DNA from: Plasmopara viticola
Taxonomy: Eukaryota > Oomycota > Peronosporomycetes > Peronosporales > Peronosporaceae
Reading direction: 5' to 3'
Length of the DNA stretch: 64,000 bases
Assembly: GCA_001695595.3 (NCBI GenBank)
Contig: MBPM02000064.1
Location: forward strand, 62,001 to 126,000
The notes beneath the pieces were generated by a model. That model worked only from the letters and a program-made list of their open reading frames with translations, ran no database searches and was not told the DNA's origin. Below are positions 36,501 to 47,367 of this stretch, piece after piece. Numbering within the stretch: position 1 is the stretch's first letter; each line of letters starts with the position of its first letter. The translations under genes were made by a program, and so were the position numbers.

Positions 36501-39500
36501 AGAGATCACCTGCTAGATTCTAAGTCATGCTTAATATATACTGGTCTAGGTCGCCGCACCGCAATACAATCAATTTACCTTTTACAAAGATCGAACAGTG
36601 TCTTCTTACGTAAAATATGATGGCGAGGCTTTGAAGTGGAGTATGCGACAAGGGAAGCAGAATATACATTATCGCGTCGCTCAGATCGTGAAAGTCGGCT
36701 GTGACCTCGTCCACGTTGGTCTGATCCAGTTCTTGGCGCATATGCGCAATGTGATACATATATAGCCATGTTAGAGGTTTCGAAAAGCAATGAGCCCTAA
36801 GACTCGTACAGAAAGCGGTTAAGTGCGGGGCCACATCCGCTTGTAATGAAATTTGGGCTTTTGTATTTTTTGACCGAGATGGACCACTAAGCGGCTCTTC
36901 GGCACGAGGATATAAAATGTCGTATCCTCTGCAAGGCTCGAAGTACATCGCTGCGGTCATCTCGGTCGAGAGAAGGCAAAACGAGGCAACTGTATTGGTG
37001 GCTTGGGTTTGTGACTGCACATATATGTGCAAGTGCGATGTGTGCTAGTGGGTAAAACTCTATTCAAATGCGGTCACACCATTAGCAAGCTTGCTGTGGC
37101 TGTCGCTCTGTTGGTAAAGCAACAGAGCGATATGGATTAATTTACTCTGCCGAAAGACACGGCAGGCAGCTCTGGTATTTTTGGTTCTTTTACCCAACCA
37201 GCAAAATATTGATTTAGCGACTGCACTCAAGTACGATGGATAATGTTGAAACCACACGCTGTTCCCTGTTCGCTCGACGAGTTTGTTTAAAGAAAAGCGC
37301 TTTTAGATGCATGTAGTTATTCACAACAGATTAGATGCAGACCGGTGAACGGATAGATTGGGCTGATTGCGTCGTCAAATCCGCATAATGCCCGCGGGAA
37401 CACCGAGTTGTTGAAAATGCATGCTCCTTTATCTTGACTTTGCACCACACAATCCCATTTATGCTATAAGCCAATCTACGTGAATGGGCTAGCCAGCCCT
37501 CGCGCTCCATTAATGCTACCACATTATGGATATATTTGATGGGTAGAATAGTGCTGATACTAGTCCTTCCGCAATGCGTAGACACGTCTTAGATTTAAAG
37601 TCGCAACAAATTAGTACGTACGCGGTGAATTGGCAAAAATTAAGGATACTAAGACTCAACAAACGGTAAAAATTATCAAGAGGAAATATAAAATTATAAT
37701 TTCGACACTATTTTATGCGGAAATTTACTAAGACTAATTCGCGCCTGCGCTTCATATGAATATTTAAGACCATAGCTTATAGGTAGAATTTCTTAAGCCG
37801 CACTATGACCCAGGTGGGGTGAATGCGGAAGCGTTGCCATCGGGTCAGAGACACATAGCCATAGAGGGAGGATTTATCAATTTGACCATAGTCTAATTCT
37901 GGCATGGACTCCCATAATTTCTGTGTTAGGGGAGCGAGTCGAGCGATTTGCTTGTAAACCCTGCTCTTACGCGCTCGGAGCTTGAAAACTGACCGGTGAA
38001 AATCTGTAAACCTCGGTGCTGCAGTCCATTATAAATGTCGTGGCATATACAGTCGAGATCATTGCCATAACGGCTCGCCAGCTCTATGATTGCGCTTGTC
38101 AAGGATCGGCAACATGCAAAATGATAGCGAAGAGCACTCAGCTCGTCGCATGATGCTAAAGAATCGTGTGCTTCCTCCTCCTTGTTTAAAAGAGAGCACC
38201 ACAGAGTATTCTTGCGCGACACAATTGTAACTAATAGAATCAGATTCTTTCGAAGTGGAGGGGAGATCCTCACTGTTAAAATTTAAGGCCCCGCTTCGAC
38301 AAGAAATTTTCGACGTCATAGCCGTTTGTGTTCATTGTGTTTGGCGTCATCGTCAAGAGAACGCTGCCATCGCTGGATTAAAAGGCGATAGACTACAAGC
38401 AGAGCTAGTTTTGATGTCCCTTTGTGACCACCGCGGAAGGTGTGCTTACAGAATCATGATGTAGAGGACTATTAGCGGCAAAACAAGAGTCCGCTGGCAG
38501 TCTACGACGAGTCAACAGCTGATTAAGCTCGTATCGAGTTTCTGTTCCATTTGCTCATCGACTTTGCTGAGATGGCTGCGAATTGTGAGTAGAAACTCCA
38601 GCTCCTGACCGTTTGATTCCAGTGTGCAAAAAACGTTCATCCATCGTTGAACATATTTTGAGGCGTAAGCACCACCGGTACGGCTAACAGTTAAAACTTA
38701 AGCTGGAGTGTCGCACGGTGAGCAATTGTCAAAGGCCAAAGCCTTGATGCTAACGGAACTTATGCTACCTGATGTAGCCTCTCGGGTGATCACATACGGC
38801 TCGTCGGGCACGAAATTTGAGATTTTAAGATAATCATAATCGAGCGAGATGAGTTACCTTGTGATTACATCGTGCTCTTGCTTTGTGATTATAAGCTTGA
38901 CCTCATCAGGCACGAGCGTTCGATCGGAGAACGGGGAATAAGTGCGTGGGTGCGCAGTGAAAGCAAGGTTTACTTGCAAGTACGCGTTGTGCGACGCACA
39001 AAGTTGCGGGTGTACGGCTCGTCGTATGCAGGGCACAGCTCTAGGGTTCTCGGCTTAATTGTACACGCCTAAATTCAACATATGAGCTTGGACTTCGTCG
39101 AAAAGGGCACTCGAGTGCTGTGGTCGGCAGATCGTAGTCAAATATGAAGCTTTGGTCATGCCCACTTTAAATTAAAAAGGCTTTGTGTGTGTGGCGTGAA
39201 TGCGATATACGAAAAATTAAGTCGTCATCCTACGGTAACAAATTTAGGTGAGGATGCCGTTTGGTAACCGGACATTGTGATGTATTGTAATGTTGTCGGA
39301 TTTAGACCTTAACAATCTACCACGTGCGGTCGAGAATGTAGCGATTGACCTGAGATCGGTGCGACTGAAGAAGCTGTGAGGCTCATTCAGTCTGTGAGGT
39401 CTTTCTCGATAAGTGGCACAAGTCACAACGGTTGTGATTAATAGAAAAATTTCCACAGATATGTTTCAACTTATATGGACTCAAGGGTCTAAAGCCTTAA

Positions 39501-40815
39501 TAGAGGAGAACGTGTTGGAATTCAGCGAGCCTAATGTTTGTCGTTCTAGTTGGTCTATCAAACTTTTTGCTTGACATAAGTCACGTGATGGTCTGAACCC
39601 CAATGAGAAAGTTGCACTTTCTACCGAAAAAAAACTAGCAAGAATTTTAGCATGACTTATCAATTTCCGCACATTTACAGTTCAACAAAAAGCTTAAGCG
39701 CTTCACGGCTCTAAAGTACACTTAATCACATTTACGATCTTATAGACTACATTTGAGCATCTTCATTTTTTGTGGTAAGCTATGACACTCTCACGGTCTT
39801 AAAATGTTATACATTCAACAGCTCATGTAAGTTTAAACACGCTTACGTTTTTTGATAAATTTAAGCCTTTATTAGAGTTTTATAAACAAATTTTAGATTT
39901 TAAAGCGAACACATATGTGTTATAATTGGGAATATGGAGTACGAGCCCTTACTCGCGCCGTAATTTAACTGGCATACTGAACGGGCGACACAGTAATATG
40001 AATGCTATGAGGTTACGTGCAAAGGTGCCTTTGAAGCAAATAGAACGGTAATATGTACTTTGTAGTATTGTGTAAAAGCGGAATGGTTAGCAGTATGATT
40101 GGCGGCGAATTGCCACTTTGTAACTATGTATAATATCCTACTTTACAATTAAATGCTTTTTAATCAGAGGCTCGCCAGCTGCATTTGTAATATCAAGCTG
40201 AAAGGGTTTCGGGATAGCCAATATTTGATGTACCACTTTTTCTCTCACTAAAAGAGATAGTTCAGAAAGTAGAAAGCACAGAAAGTCGAATAACATTACA
40301 TACTATTATCGAAGACAAAAATGCTATAAAGAGTGTATGCAAAAGCACAAGTTTACAACCATGTTCTCGAGGCAGTAATTCATGTGCATAACTGGGTGCA
40401 TTAGTGTTCTAAGAAATGACACTTATGGTAGAGGCTGGTCCCCACATATAGTCGGCAAAGACATATGGCGTGTTGCTACGCAGTTATTTACGGTATAAAG
40501 TATCATCTACTTGGCAAAGATAGCGAATAAAGTTTCTGGTCGAGCGCACGAGTGCTGCCATTGTGTGTGGCAACATCGTACTTAAACGATTCGTTTTAAA
40601 CGACAATGATCCGCATTTTTTTACGTTTAGAGCTAATTTGATCGCTAAGTAAACAGGAAAAACGCACACTGGTGGAACAGCTTGCGCTCTTGTCAACGAG
40701 TGCACAAAGCGTAAGAAAAGGATTTCTATTTCAGCTACTCGTATGTTCCACATTTTACAATTGGACAGCCACGATACATTTTTCCGGATGGGACCTGTAA
40801 CACGCATTCTTTTTC
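33561..40815. other. Gene desert, 7.3 kb
   Basis: Only short unrecognised open stretches (up to 170 codons, 36520-37032 minus). A few segments between 34.2 and 37.6 kb vaguely recall retroelement polyprotein, but I cannot support it. A perfect 11-bp stem with 6-nt loop lies at 37103-37130. Fragments of the decayed repeat family occur near 39690-39860. Confidence 0.45.
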
Positions 40816-40830
40816 CTTCATTTTCCAAAA
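40816..40830 (+). promoter_or_regulatory. Inr-like core promoter
   Basis: The stretch cttcattttccaaaa, about 30-40 bp before the ATG at 40858, resembles the oomycete initiator (YCAYTYY plus flank), though less exactly than the one at 21248. Confidence 0.5.
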
Positions 40831-40857
40831 AGCTCATCACACATCGATTGCTTTTGG

Positions 40858-42144
40858 ATGAAACTTTCAAGTGAACTTTTACTAGCAGCGCTCGCCTTCA
40901 CGGCCGCGCACGCTGTCAATTCAAATAATTTACGTTTGACCGATTCCAAAGACTTCGAGGACGACGATTTAGATAACTCACTCGATGTTGACACGGATGA
41001 CTACAACTTGTTGTTGGCCGACGGCAAAGGCAGCGGCTTTCAGCAACTAGACAACTCTGGAGCGTGGGAACTTGACACTAACCCAAGCACCAAAAGTGGC
41101 GACGTCGATGCGATAGCAAGTAAAGGAGACCCAATGTCGACTGACGTGTATTCAAAGTCGGACATGGAGGACTCGGTCTTAACCGATTTGACAACGTATC
41201 CAAAAGGTGATTCCACGGTCACTGACGGGTTTACCGACGATTCTTCGTCTTTCCTGCAAGATCCTGAGTTGTTGAAGCTGCTGAATCAATTCGGCAACAA
41301 GTTGGAAAATGGCAATACCAACATTGGAGAGAAGGACGACAGTAGCGGGTTCGACCTCTTTGAGCAGGATACCGATGATACATTGGACACGCAGTCATCT
41401 GACGACTTGGATGCTTTGTTAGGCTTGCAGGCCAGTGATGACTTGGGAAGCTTAGATGATGACACGATGCAGTCCACTCCTTCCACCCTCCATTATGAGG
41501 AATTTTTGAAGACAATTACTGGATCGCAGCTCGAGGACATGGACCAAGGCAGTGACGATGCTTTGATTATGATGAAAGACGGTAATGACCCGGCTACGAA
41601 GGACAGCCTGGATAATACTGAAGACAACTATCCGTTGCAGATGAATGATGACTTGGCGTTTTCCACTTCAAACGACGACTACGACAGCTTGTCGACAAAA
41701 TTTGCCAATTCGGACGACATCTTTGATATTGACGACACGATTGACGACAATAGCAACAATGCTTTGCTGTTGGATGATAAAACGAATCATTACACCACCG
41801 GTGGTTTAAATGTTCAGAGCATAGGCAGCGGCAGCAGCCAATCGTTTACAGAGTTAATGAAAAGTCTTGGCCTATCCGGGAGCTCGCAATTCCAGGATTT
41901 GGGCAGTAGCAATGATGACGATCTTTGGATGAAGGATGACGACAACACCCTCACCTCCCCGTCAAACACGGACGACGCCTTTGACTTGACTGACGACGAG
42001 GCCGAAGTGCAAGATTCTATACTGACGAAGGACGTTGCGACCAAAGGCAGAGCTCCGGTGATGGACGAATCCTCATTGGATGGAGACAGCCCACTACAAA
42101 TTACGCCGACGCAAACAAAAGAGAGCGCTGTACAACTTCAGTAA
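40858..42144 (+). CDS. Secreted Asp/Ser-rich protein, relative of the 21276 gene
   Basis: This intronless gene encodes 428 residues. A signal peptide covers about residues 1-19 (cleavage after AHA). The next segment, NNLRLTDSKDFEDDDLDNSL, aligns with NYLRSADSEVLDKGDYDSL of the protein at 21276 and looks like a degenerate xxLR plus acidic (dEER-like) pair. The rest is extremely rich in Asp, Ser and Leu, with scattered SDDLDALL/SDDLGSL-type echoes but no regular tandem array. The C-terminal MDESSLDGDSPLQ recalls TESALGGDYPVQ in the relative. No enzyme domain is seen. The shared ends with different middles suggest a diverging secreted family in which only one member expanded its repeats. Function unknown; an effector or surface role is inferred only from secretion and context. 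Confidence 0.85.
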   Translation: MKLSSELLLAALAFTAAHAVNSNNLRLTDSKDFEDDDLDNSLDVDTDDYNLLLADGKGSGFQQLDNSGAWELDTNPSTKSGDVDAIASKGDPMSTDVYSKSDMEDSVLTDLTTYPKGDSTVTDGFTDDSSSFLQDPELLKLLNQFGNKLENGNTNIGEKDDSSGFDLFEQDTDDTLDTQSSDDLDALLGLQASDDLGSLDDDTMQSTPSTLHYEEFLKTITGSQLEDMDQGSDDALIMMKDGNDPATKDSLDNTEDNYPLQMNDDLAFSTSNDDYDSLSTKFANSDDIFDIDDTIDDNSNNALLLDDKTNHYTTGGLNVQSIGSGSSQSFTELMKSLGLSGSSQFQDLGSSNDDDLWMKDDDNTLTSPSNTDDAFDLTDDEAEVQDSILTKDVATKGRAPVMDESSLDGDSPLQITPTQTKESAVQLQ

Positions 42145-42788
42145 GAAGCCAAGCTGCTTGCCTAACCAATCAGACTGGATTGAGCAATTGTAGAGAAAGA
42201 AAATCCTGACCGACTGTACAATACTCAATAATGTTTGCTTGCTGTCCATAAGTTTTTGTCTCAAGAGCACATCACTTTTGAAAGACCCCCAAGCCTGAAA
42301 AAAGTCACTGCAGAAAGGTTTGACTGCTCTTAATTAGGGATCGCCTCATTCTAAAATTTGAAGTAACGTTAGTAATAGTGGTCGTTTCTGATTTCTGAAT
42401 TACTTCAGAGGGGAAAAAAAGTACCCTTTTTTAAGACTATAGATTCCGTCGTTTAATGAAGGGGAAAGGTATGGTACAAGTCGCTATAAAGCTTACAATG
42501 AACTGCTTCATATAAGTTCATTCGCCATATCCGTTAACATATACAAAGGACATATTGCTAAGCACCACGTCCTTATTTAGAAGGAGTGATTGTGCAAGCA
42601 CCTTTTAATATAGGCATGATATATTCGCCGAATTTCGTGTGTATGTATCTTAGCAAAATTCTTCGCATATTTAGCCCCGAAGGCATCAAATGGCTCACTC
42701 ACGCTGGCCGTTGTTTCTTGACATGATACTTGGTAACTTACCAATTTCGTACCTCACTCGTCTATTGCGGACAAACTTTTACTACTAT
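42145..42788. other. Non-coding 3' flank, 644 bp
   Basis: No gene or repeat supported. Confidence 0.4.
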
Positions 42789-42800
42789 AAATTACTTCTT

Positions 42801-43128
42801 TTTTCGGAAAAGGTTGAGTGACGCCCTCCTTCCAAGCGCGGGGGCTAAATGCTCGCGCGCTTCGGGCAGGTGCTCTCGGGCATCTGCAAGTCTCTAACGA
42901 GTCTCACCCTCGACGCGACGGTCTCCAGCACCAGGGCGCCACCTGGGCTCTTACCAAGTCAGAAGTACACAAAATAATGGAAGACCCTCACGGCCTCGGT
43001 GCTGGCTGCACTGCCCGCCGAACGAGACTCGACGTATGCGGACACCACTTTATGCCGTGGACTAGCCATAGAGCCTAGCACGTGCATAACTTGGCAACGC
43101 GATAACGTAATACAATACAATACAATAC
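42801..43128 (+). mobile_element. SINE-like LINE derivative, copy E
   Basis: Plus-strand copy beginning ttttcggaaaagg and ending in an ATACA-type tail. The 12-mer aaattacttctt at 42789-42800 and 43129-43140 is a perfect target-site duplication. Two 5' hairpins are intact: 42834-42840 with 42856-42862, and 42866-42873 with 42880-42887. Confidence 0.95.
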
Positions 43129-43140
43129 AAATTACTTCTT

Positions 43141-43974
43141 GTTACCTTCTAAGTGCATTGTTTCAAATTATACTAGCCTGTACGATCAGTACCTTTTTGT
43201 CAAAGGCTGTCGCAATTGACTGAAGCGGCTATCAGGAAACGACATCCAGCATCAGAGATGGAATGTGATCCCATGGACCAATGGCCTAAATTATAAATGT
43301 ACCCAGGTGAGCTAGTCAAGACAAATATTCCTCATGCAACTAGATTTCGTGGAAGGTCAGCGTTGTTGCGTACGATGGCTAGGTCGATGACTCAATTCTC
43401 TTTAATGGTCTCAATGCAACGATAACAATGAGAGATTGAATTCGCTACACGGGATTTGATCAGAAGCGCAGCCGCAGGCCTCGTATTTGATCTACTCGCG
43501 ATTTACTTACGCAATAAATTAGCCGTGATCTCCTCTGCAGTTTCGTCGAGCAGAAGCGTCTTGCAAGGTAGCAAGGCTACTAGGAATTACACATCGCACG
43601 TAGCAACCCGACCTGATACACAAAATAGGCACTGTTAATTCTATCTTGTCACTTTAAAGAGAAATAAGAGCGAAGAATTAGCTCAAAATGTTCCGCGGCA
43701 AAGGAATATCTCTTGCTGCACAGCACTACCACGAAAGGAAGTTATCGGTCGAGAAAATCCTACTTTTAAAACATACCATTTCAGTGTTGCTGACATTGGA
43801 GCTAATGTAAAGACCAGACCAAATTTGTTATATGTGTGTACCTTTCCACTCTTTTCTTTACGAAAGCCGTGTGTACCACGATATTGCGGTGAACACGTCT
43901 CCACAAAGCCTTGCCACACGAAACTAAGCCGCTGGCACCTATGGTCTTACCTTGCCAATTGATTCGGAGCTTGT
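43141..43974. other. Non-coding, 0.8 kb
   Basis: Short open stretches only; none recognised. Confidence 0.4.
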
Positions 43975-44555
43975 GAGCGCCAAGCAATGCGCTTCAACAA
44001 GAAGTTTTGGTTGTGCACGGAGGCATGGGTGAACCAATGCAAGAATGATGGGTATCTAACTTACTTGCATTGCGTGGAGCGACCAAGAAACCGTGTTAAC
44101 CTGAAAGCCGAACAGGCGACATTGAGTTCATCGATGTGATTCGTTCCGAGCGATTGCATCGCTGCAATCTTGTCGATTGCAAAGGTGGTATGTATCTTGG
44201 CGATAGCGATCTGGCAGCGATTTGCGTATCTCCAGGGGGATAAATTAATGCTCAGTGTTTATAAAGATTGCGCAGTGGTAATGGAATGGTCGATCGCTTC
44301 TATTTTCGCAGCAAACAAATCACGCCAGTGTGAAAAGATGTACGCTGTATTATAGGATAAAGTTCATGTCGTGTCGGTGCGGCAAGCTAGAACTGATCAC
44401 ACACTATCAACATGTGCACTACACGAAACCGTCTGCACGGGCTTGGAGATGAGTGTTTCGGCTTTATGTAGACCACCATGTGTGTGCTTGTGTGGTCGCT
44501 CATATTATCGAACTCATGGATTTAACGCGTGAATTTATTAGGCATTAAAAACATG
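43975..44555 (+). repeat. Left arm of inverted duplication around the NLP gene
   Basis: The reverse complement matches two blocks on the right: 47785-48130 (WDR91 exon 4) and 46513-46762 (WDR91 3' flank). The left copy lacks the roughly 1.0 kb between those blocks. The inner end lies about 44 bp from the NLP stop codon. Confidence 0.85.
43985..44325 (+). pseudogene. WDR91 exon-4 fragment
   Basis: The plus strand reads segments matching WDR91: the VVHGGM...EPMQ region, DIEFIDVI, RCNLV.CKGG.YLGDSDLAAI and LSVYKDCAVVMEWSIAS. Stops (for example after EPMQE), a missing segment after it and small indels break the frame. It ends abruptly where WDR91 coding sequence joins to sequence from the gene's 3' flank, marking a deletion inside the duplicate. 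Confidence 0.85.
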
Positions 44556-44598
44556 CAGTATTTACAATCAATCTTGCGGAGTGTTGTTTGCTTACTTT

Positions 44599-46110
44599 CT
44601 AAAGAGGGAACGCTTTTTCCAGTTTGCCCATAAAGACATAATCGTTGAAAGGTGTGTTGGCATCGCCCCAGTGAACGATATTCAAAGCATGGCGGGCATT
44701 GCTCGACAGTTGCTCCCACAAAATGAGATCTTGTTTTTCACCGCCCAAACCAGTGGGTTCCAAAGCGTGGTTTATTGGCCATTTACTCTCGTAATTGATC
44801 TTTGCGGCCAAACCATTAAGGTGGCCAGGATTAGGCGGGACTTGTTTCGAATACCCGTCGTGAGCCGACGGCGTCACAGCCAAAATCTTGACGTTTTCGA
44901 CAACTGGCTTTTCGATCCACACGATAACGTGTTCCCAGTCGTGGCGATGCCCGAAGTCTGTCGACGGCATGTCTTTTGGAAAATACCACGAGTACATGAT
45001 GGCCCAGACGCCTTTGAATAGTGCGTGTCGACCGTAAACCTGAGAACCCCATCCGGATCCCTTGCACATTCCACTTGGAGCACCCTTTGTCTTCAGACCG
45101 CTATTAGTCTCACCGAGGTCATTTACTGCGGGATACGGATGGCAGCCGTTCGTCACGTGAATCTCGGGTTTAAGCATTACTGCTACCTTCTCCTCGACCG
45201 TAATCGGCTCCGGCTGAGGGAACGGTCTCACCTCGCTGTGGCGGATCCACTTTGCTTCCCACGGGCTCATTTCCGCCTGCTTTTGCTTTTCGGCTTCCTC
45301 CTGCCGCGTCTTATCGGCGTCCTCCTGCCGCTTCTTTTCGTCATCCTCTAGCCGCTTCTTTTCGGCATCCTCTAGCCGCTTCTTTTCGGCGGCGTCCTCC
45401 TCGCTGGAAGCCTGGTCTACGTTTCGAGAGTGTGAGGCACTAGAGCCCGCCTCACTTGAATTTGAGGCTAAAAGTTGGTCATTTGACGCGATTGCCACGC
45501 TGGGTGATTGATTTGAGCTTTTAGAATCCGATGCGTCGGAGTCTGGCTGACTCGACGTTAAGCGTAAATCTTGAATTTCAGACGCATTGGAGGTCGCTAA
45601 AACATGTATATCTGACGAGTTGGAATCAGCTTTGCTGGAAGACTGGCCTGAATCCAACGCGTGCGAGATTACTATAGGGAGTGGTCGACCAGAATCGTGA
45701 GAATCTGACGCGTTGGAGTCTGCCTCTTTGGCATCTTCTTGAGAATTCGAGTCCGCCATATTGAGAAAATGCTGCAGCTTTTGAAAGTCTAGAGCGTTGT
45801 CAAGATACTGGTATACACTCTGATAGTCGAACGCTTTGGAGTTTGACCCGCTGTCCTCATCTGAAGTTTCGGGGTTCCACTTATCATAAATCGTTTGGCT
45901 GATTGTCTGTAATAAAGTTTGACGGTCTGACACGGAGGAGCTCCCATCGCCGGAGTTTTGTTCTGGAGTTCGTAGGTCCTCCGCGCTTCCGCTGGAAACC
46001 TGGATCTGTTTAGCCAAGTTCGTCGCATAAGAGCTGGATGAGTATTTTCCTTCTTCGCCAGTGGATGGAGCAACTGAGCCCGCAAACAGGAATGTCCAAG
46101 TCAAAATCAT
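44599..46110 (-). CDS. NLP (NPP1-family) secreted protein with long acidic/charged N-terminal extension
   Basis: I place the start at the ATG at 46110; an in-frame GTG at 46128 is only an open-frame extension. The product has 503 residues. Residues 1 to about 21 form a signal peptide. Residues 22-230 are Ser/Asp/Asn-rich with degenerate SNASD-type repeats, and about 235-275 hold Lys/Glu/Arg octads ([12 protein letters not shown]) predicted to be helical. The NPP1 domain occupies the last 210 or so residues, with a cysteine pair typical of type 1 NLPs and the GHRHDWE heptapeptide at 387-393. Family members bind plant sphingolipids and some are cytolytic, while many downy-mildew members are not; activity cannot be told from sequence. 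The extension makes it twice the usual length of about 240 residues. An initiator-like ttcattttg lies just upstream. Confidence 0.9.
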   Translation of the reverse strand: MILTWTFLFAGSVAPSTGEEGKYSSSSYATNLAKQIQVSSGSAEDLRTPEQNSGDGSSSVSDRQTLLQTISQTIYDKWNPETSDEDSGSNSKAFDYQSVYQYLDNALDFQKLQHFLNMADSNSQEDAKEADSNASDSHDSGRPLPIVISHALDSGQSSSKADSNSSDIHVLATSNASEIQDLRLTSSQPDSDASDSKSSNQSPSVAIASNDQLLASNSSEAGSSASHSRNVDQASSEEDAAEKKRLEDAEKKRLEDDEKKRQEDADKTRQEEAEKQKQAEMSPWEAKWIRHSEVRPFPQPEPITVEEKVAVMLKPEIHVTNGCHPYPAVNDLGETNSGLKTKGAPSGMCKGSGWGSQVYGRHALFKGVWAIMYSWYFPKDMPSTDFGHRHDWEHVIVWIEKPVVENVKILAVTPSAHDGYSKQVPPNPGHLNGLAAKINYESKWPINHALEPTGLGGEKQDLILWEQLSSNARHALNIVHWGDANTPFNDYVFMGKLEKAFPL

Positions 46111-46130
46111 TACGGACGATGAGATCACAA

Positions 46131-46512
46131 AATGAATCCGGCCACCCTAGCACTTCAGTGCTCAACAAGGCGAGATGTGAGCAATGATTAAGTTTTATGA
46201 GCACTTGTGGGAGGGTTTGGTCTGCATAGGAGAGGTATCAAAAAATTGGTCTAAAAACCATTTGATTTGCAGGAAAATCATACAAAAACATGCACCGAGC
46301 TAGTCTATCCGGGACAGTCCAACGTCCTATGAAACCACGCAGTGCGTTCTCGTCTGTGCGTTATTAAGTACTGGACGCTCGTGGGCTATTCCCTCAGCCA
46401 GCGCGTTAAATCGCCTAAACTTCCCGCCTTAATTTTTTTTAACGCAAATGAGAAAGCAAAAGGTTTTGAAGCGGTGGAGTCTTGAGCTTCGTTTCCTTAA
46501 CTGCATGCTGTG
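46131..46512. other. NLP upstream region
   Basis: 382 bp between the NLP start and the right inverted arm; no motif beyond the proximal initiator-like stretch. Confidence 0.4.
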
Positions 46513-46762
46513 TATACACTTAATTGCCTAATAAATTCCCACTATAATCTCATAAGTTCAATAATATGAGCGACCACACAAGCACACACGCAGTGGCCTA
46601 CATACAGCCGAAACACTCATCTCCAAGCCTGTGCAGACGGTTTCGTGTAGTGCAAATGTAGATAGTGTGTGATCGGTTTTAGCTTGCTGCTCCAGGCACT
46701 GCACTACATGAAATTTATAGTATAATACAGCGTACGAGCTAACATCTTTGTGATTTGTTTGA
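46513..46762 (-). repeat. Right inner arm of inverted duplication around the NLP gene
   Basis: Reverse-complement partner of about 44325-44555, beginning near the shared aatttattaggca stretch and ending near aacaaatcac. The duplication continues at 47785-48130 after a 1-kb segment missing from the left copy. Confidence 0.85.
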
Positions 46763-47367
46763 CAATTAACGATATAATACATTTGAACATATCAAGATGC
46801 TTCATAATTTGCTAAATCATCTTTTCGACAGGGTACAGTGGTGAAGTTTATTTTAAAAAGTACTTAACGATCGTTGTTACACGATGCTACATCGGATCGC
46901 TTTCAGCTTTGCCCTCATACCCACTGTTATAGGCCCGCACGTTTAATCAATATTTTCACTTGGAAGGAATGCATTTGATTTGCCGACAATCCTTAGGTTT
47001 CTCAGCACAACGATAATATGAAGGTTTAGGATAGAGCGAAGACACACCGTGACCGCCCGACAACTTGCGTCCTCGAGTCGTACTCGTCTTGCGAACGCAA
47101 AGTCATTCTCTTTTATAGTAATCTGTAGGCAGAAAGTACCCTTAACAATACGTTAGTCGAACTTGATAGAGCACCTGAGGAAACGCCATGCCCAAACAAA
47201 ACGATACTCAATCACCAAAAGCGCACCGTCGTAGGCGAGTATTGACAGCAGTGCTGGTGATGAATGGCTGTGGAATCTACTCGAGCTTGGCGCAATCGAT
47301 CTATTTCAACACGATTCGCTGATAAAATGAGTACATCACGTGTATTTATTAGCGGATGAGCCGATCT
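46763..47367. other. WDR91 3' flank, 605 bp
   Basis: Non-coding. This interval, plus the end of exon 4, is the part deleted from the left duplicate. Confidence 0.5.

Noticed and set aside
34267..37032. Possible copia-like polyprotein traces (for example a TREAEYTLS stretch near 36650)
   Set aside because: Only isolated short matches in shifting frames, with no LTR pair found.
37103..37130. Perfect 11-bp stem-loop as a terminator or RNA gene
   Set aside because: No neighbouring gene and no U-tract; bacterial-type terminators do not apply to nuclear DNA.
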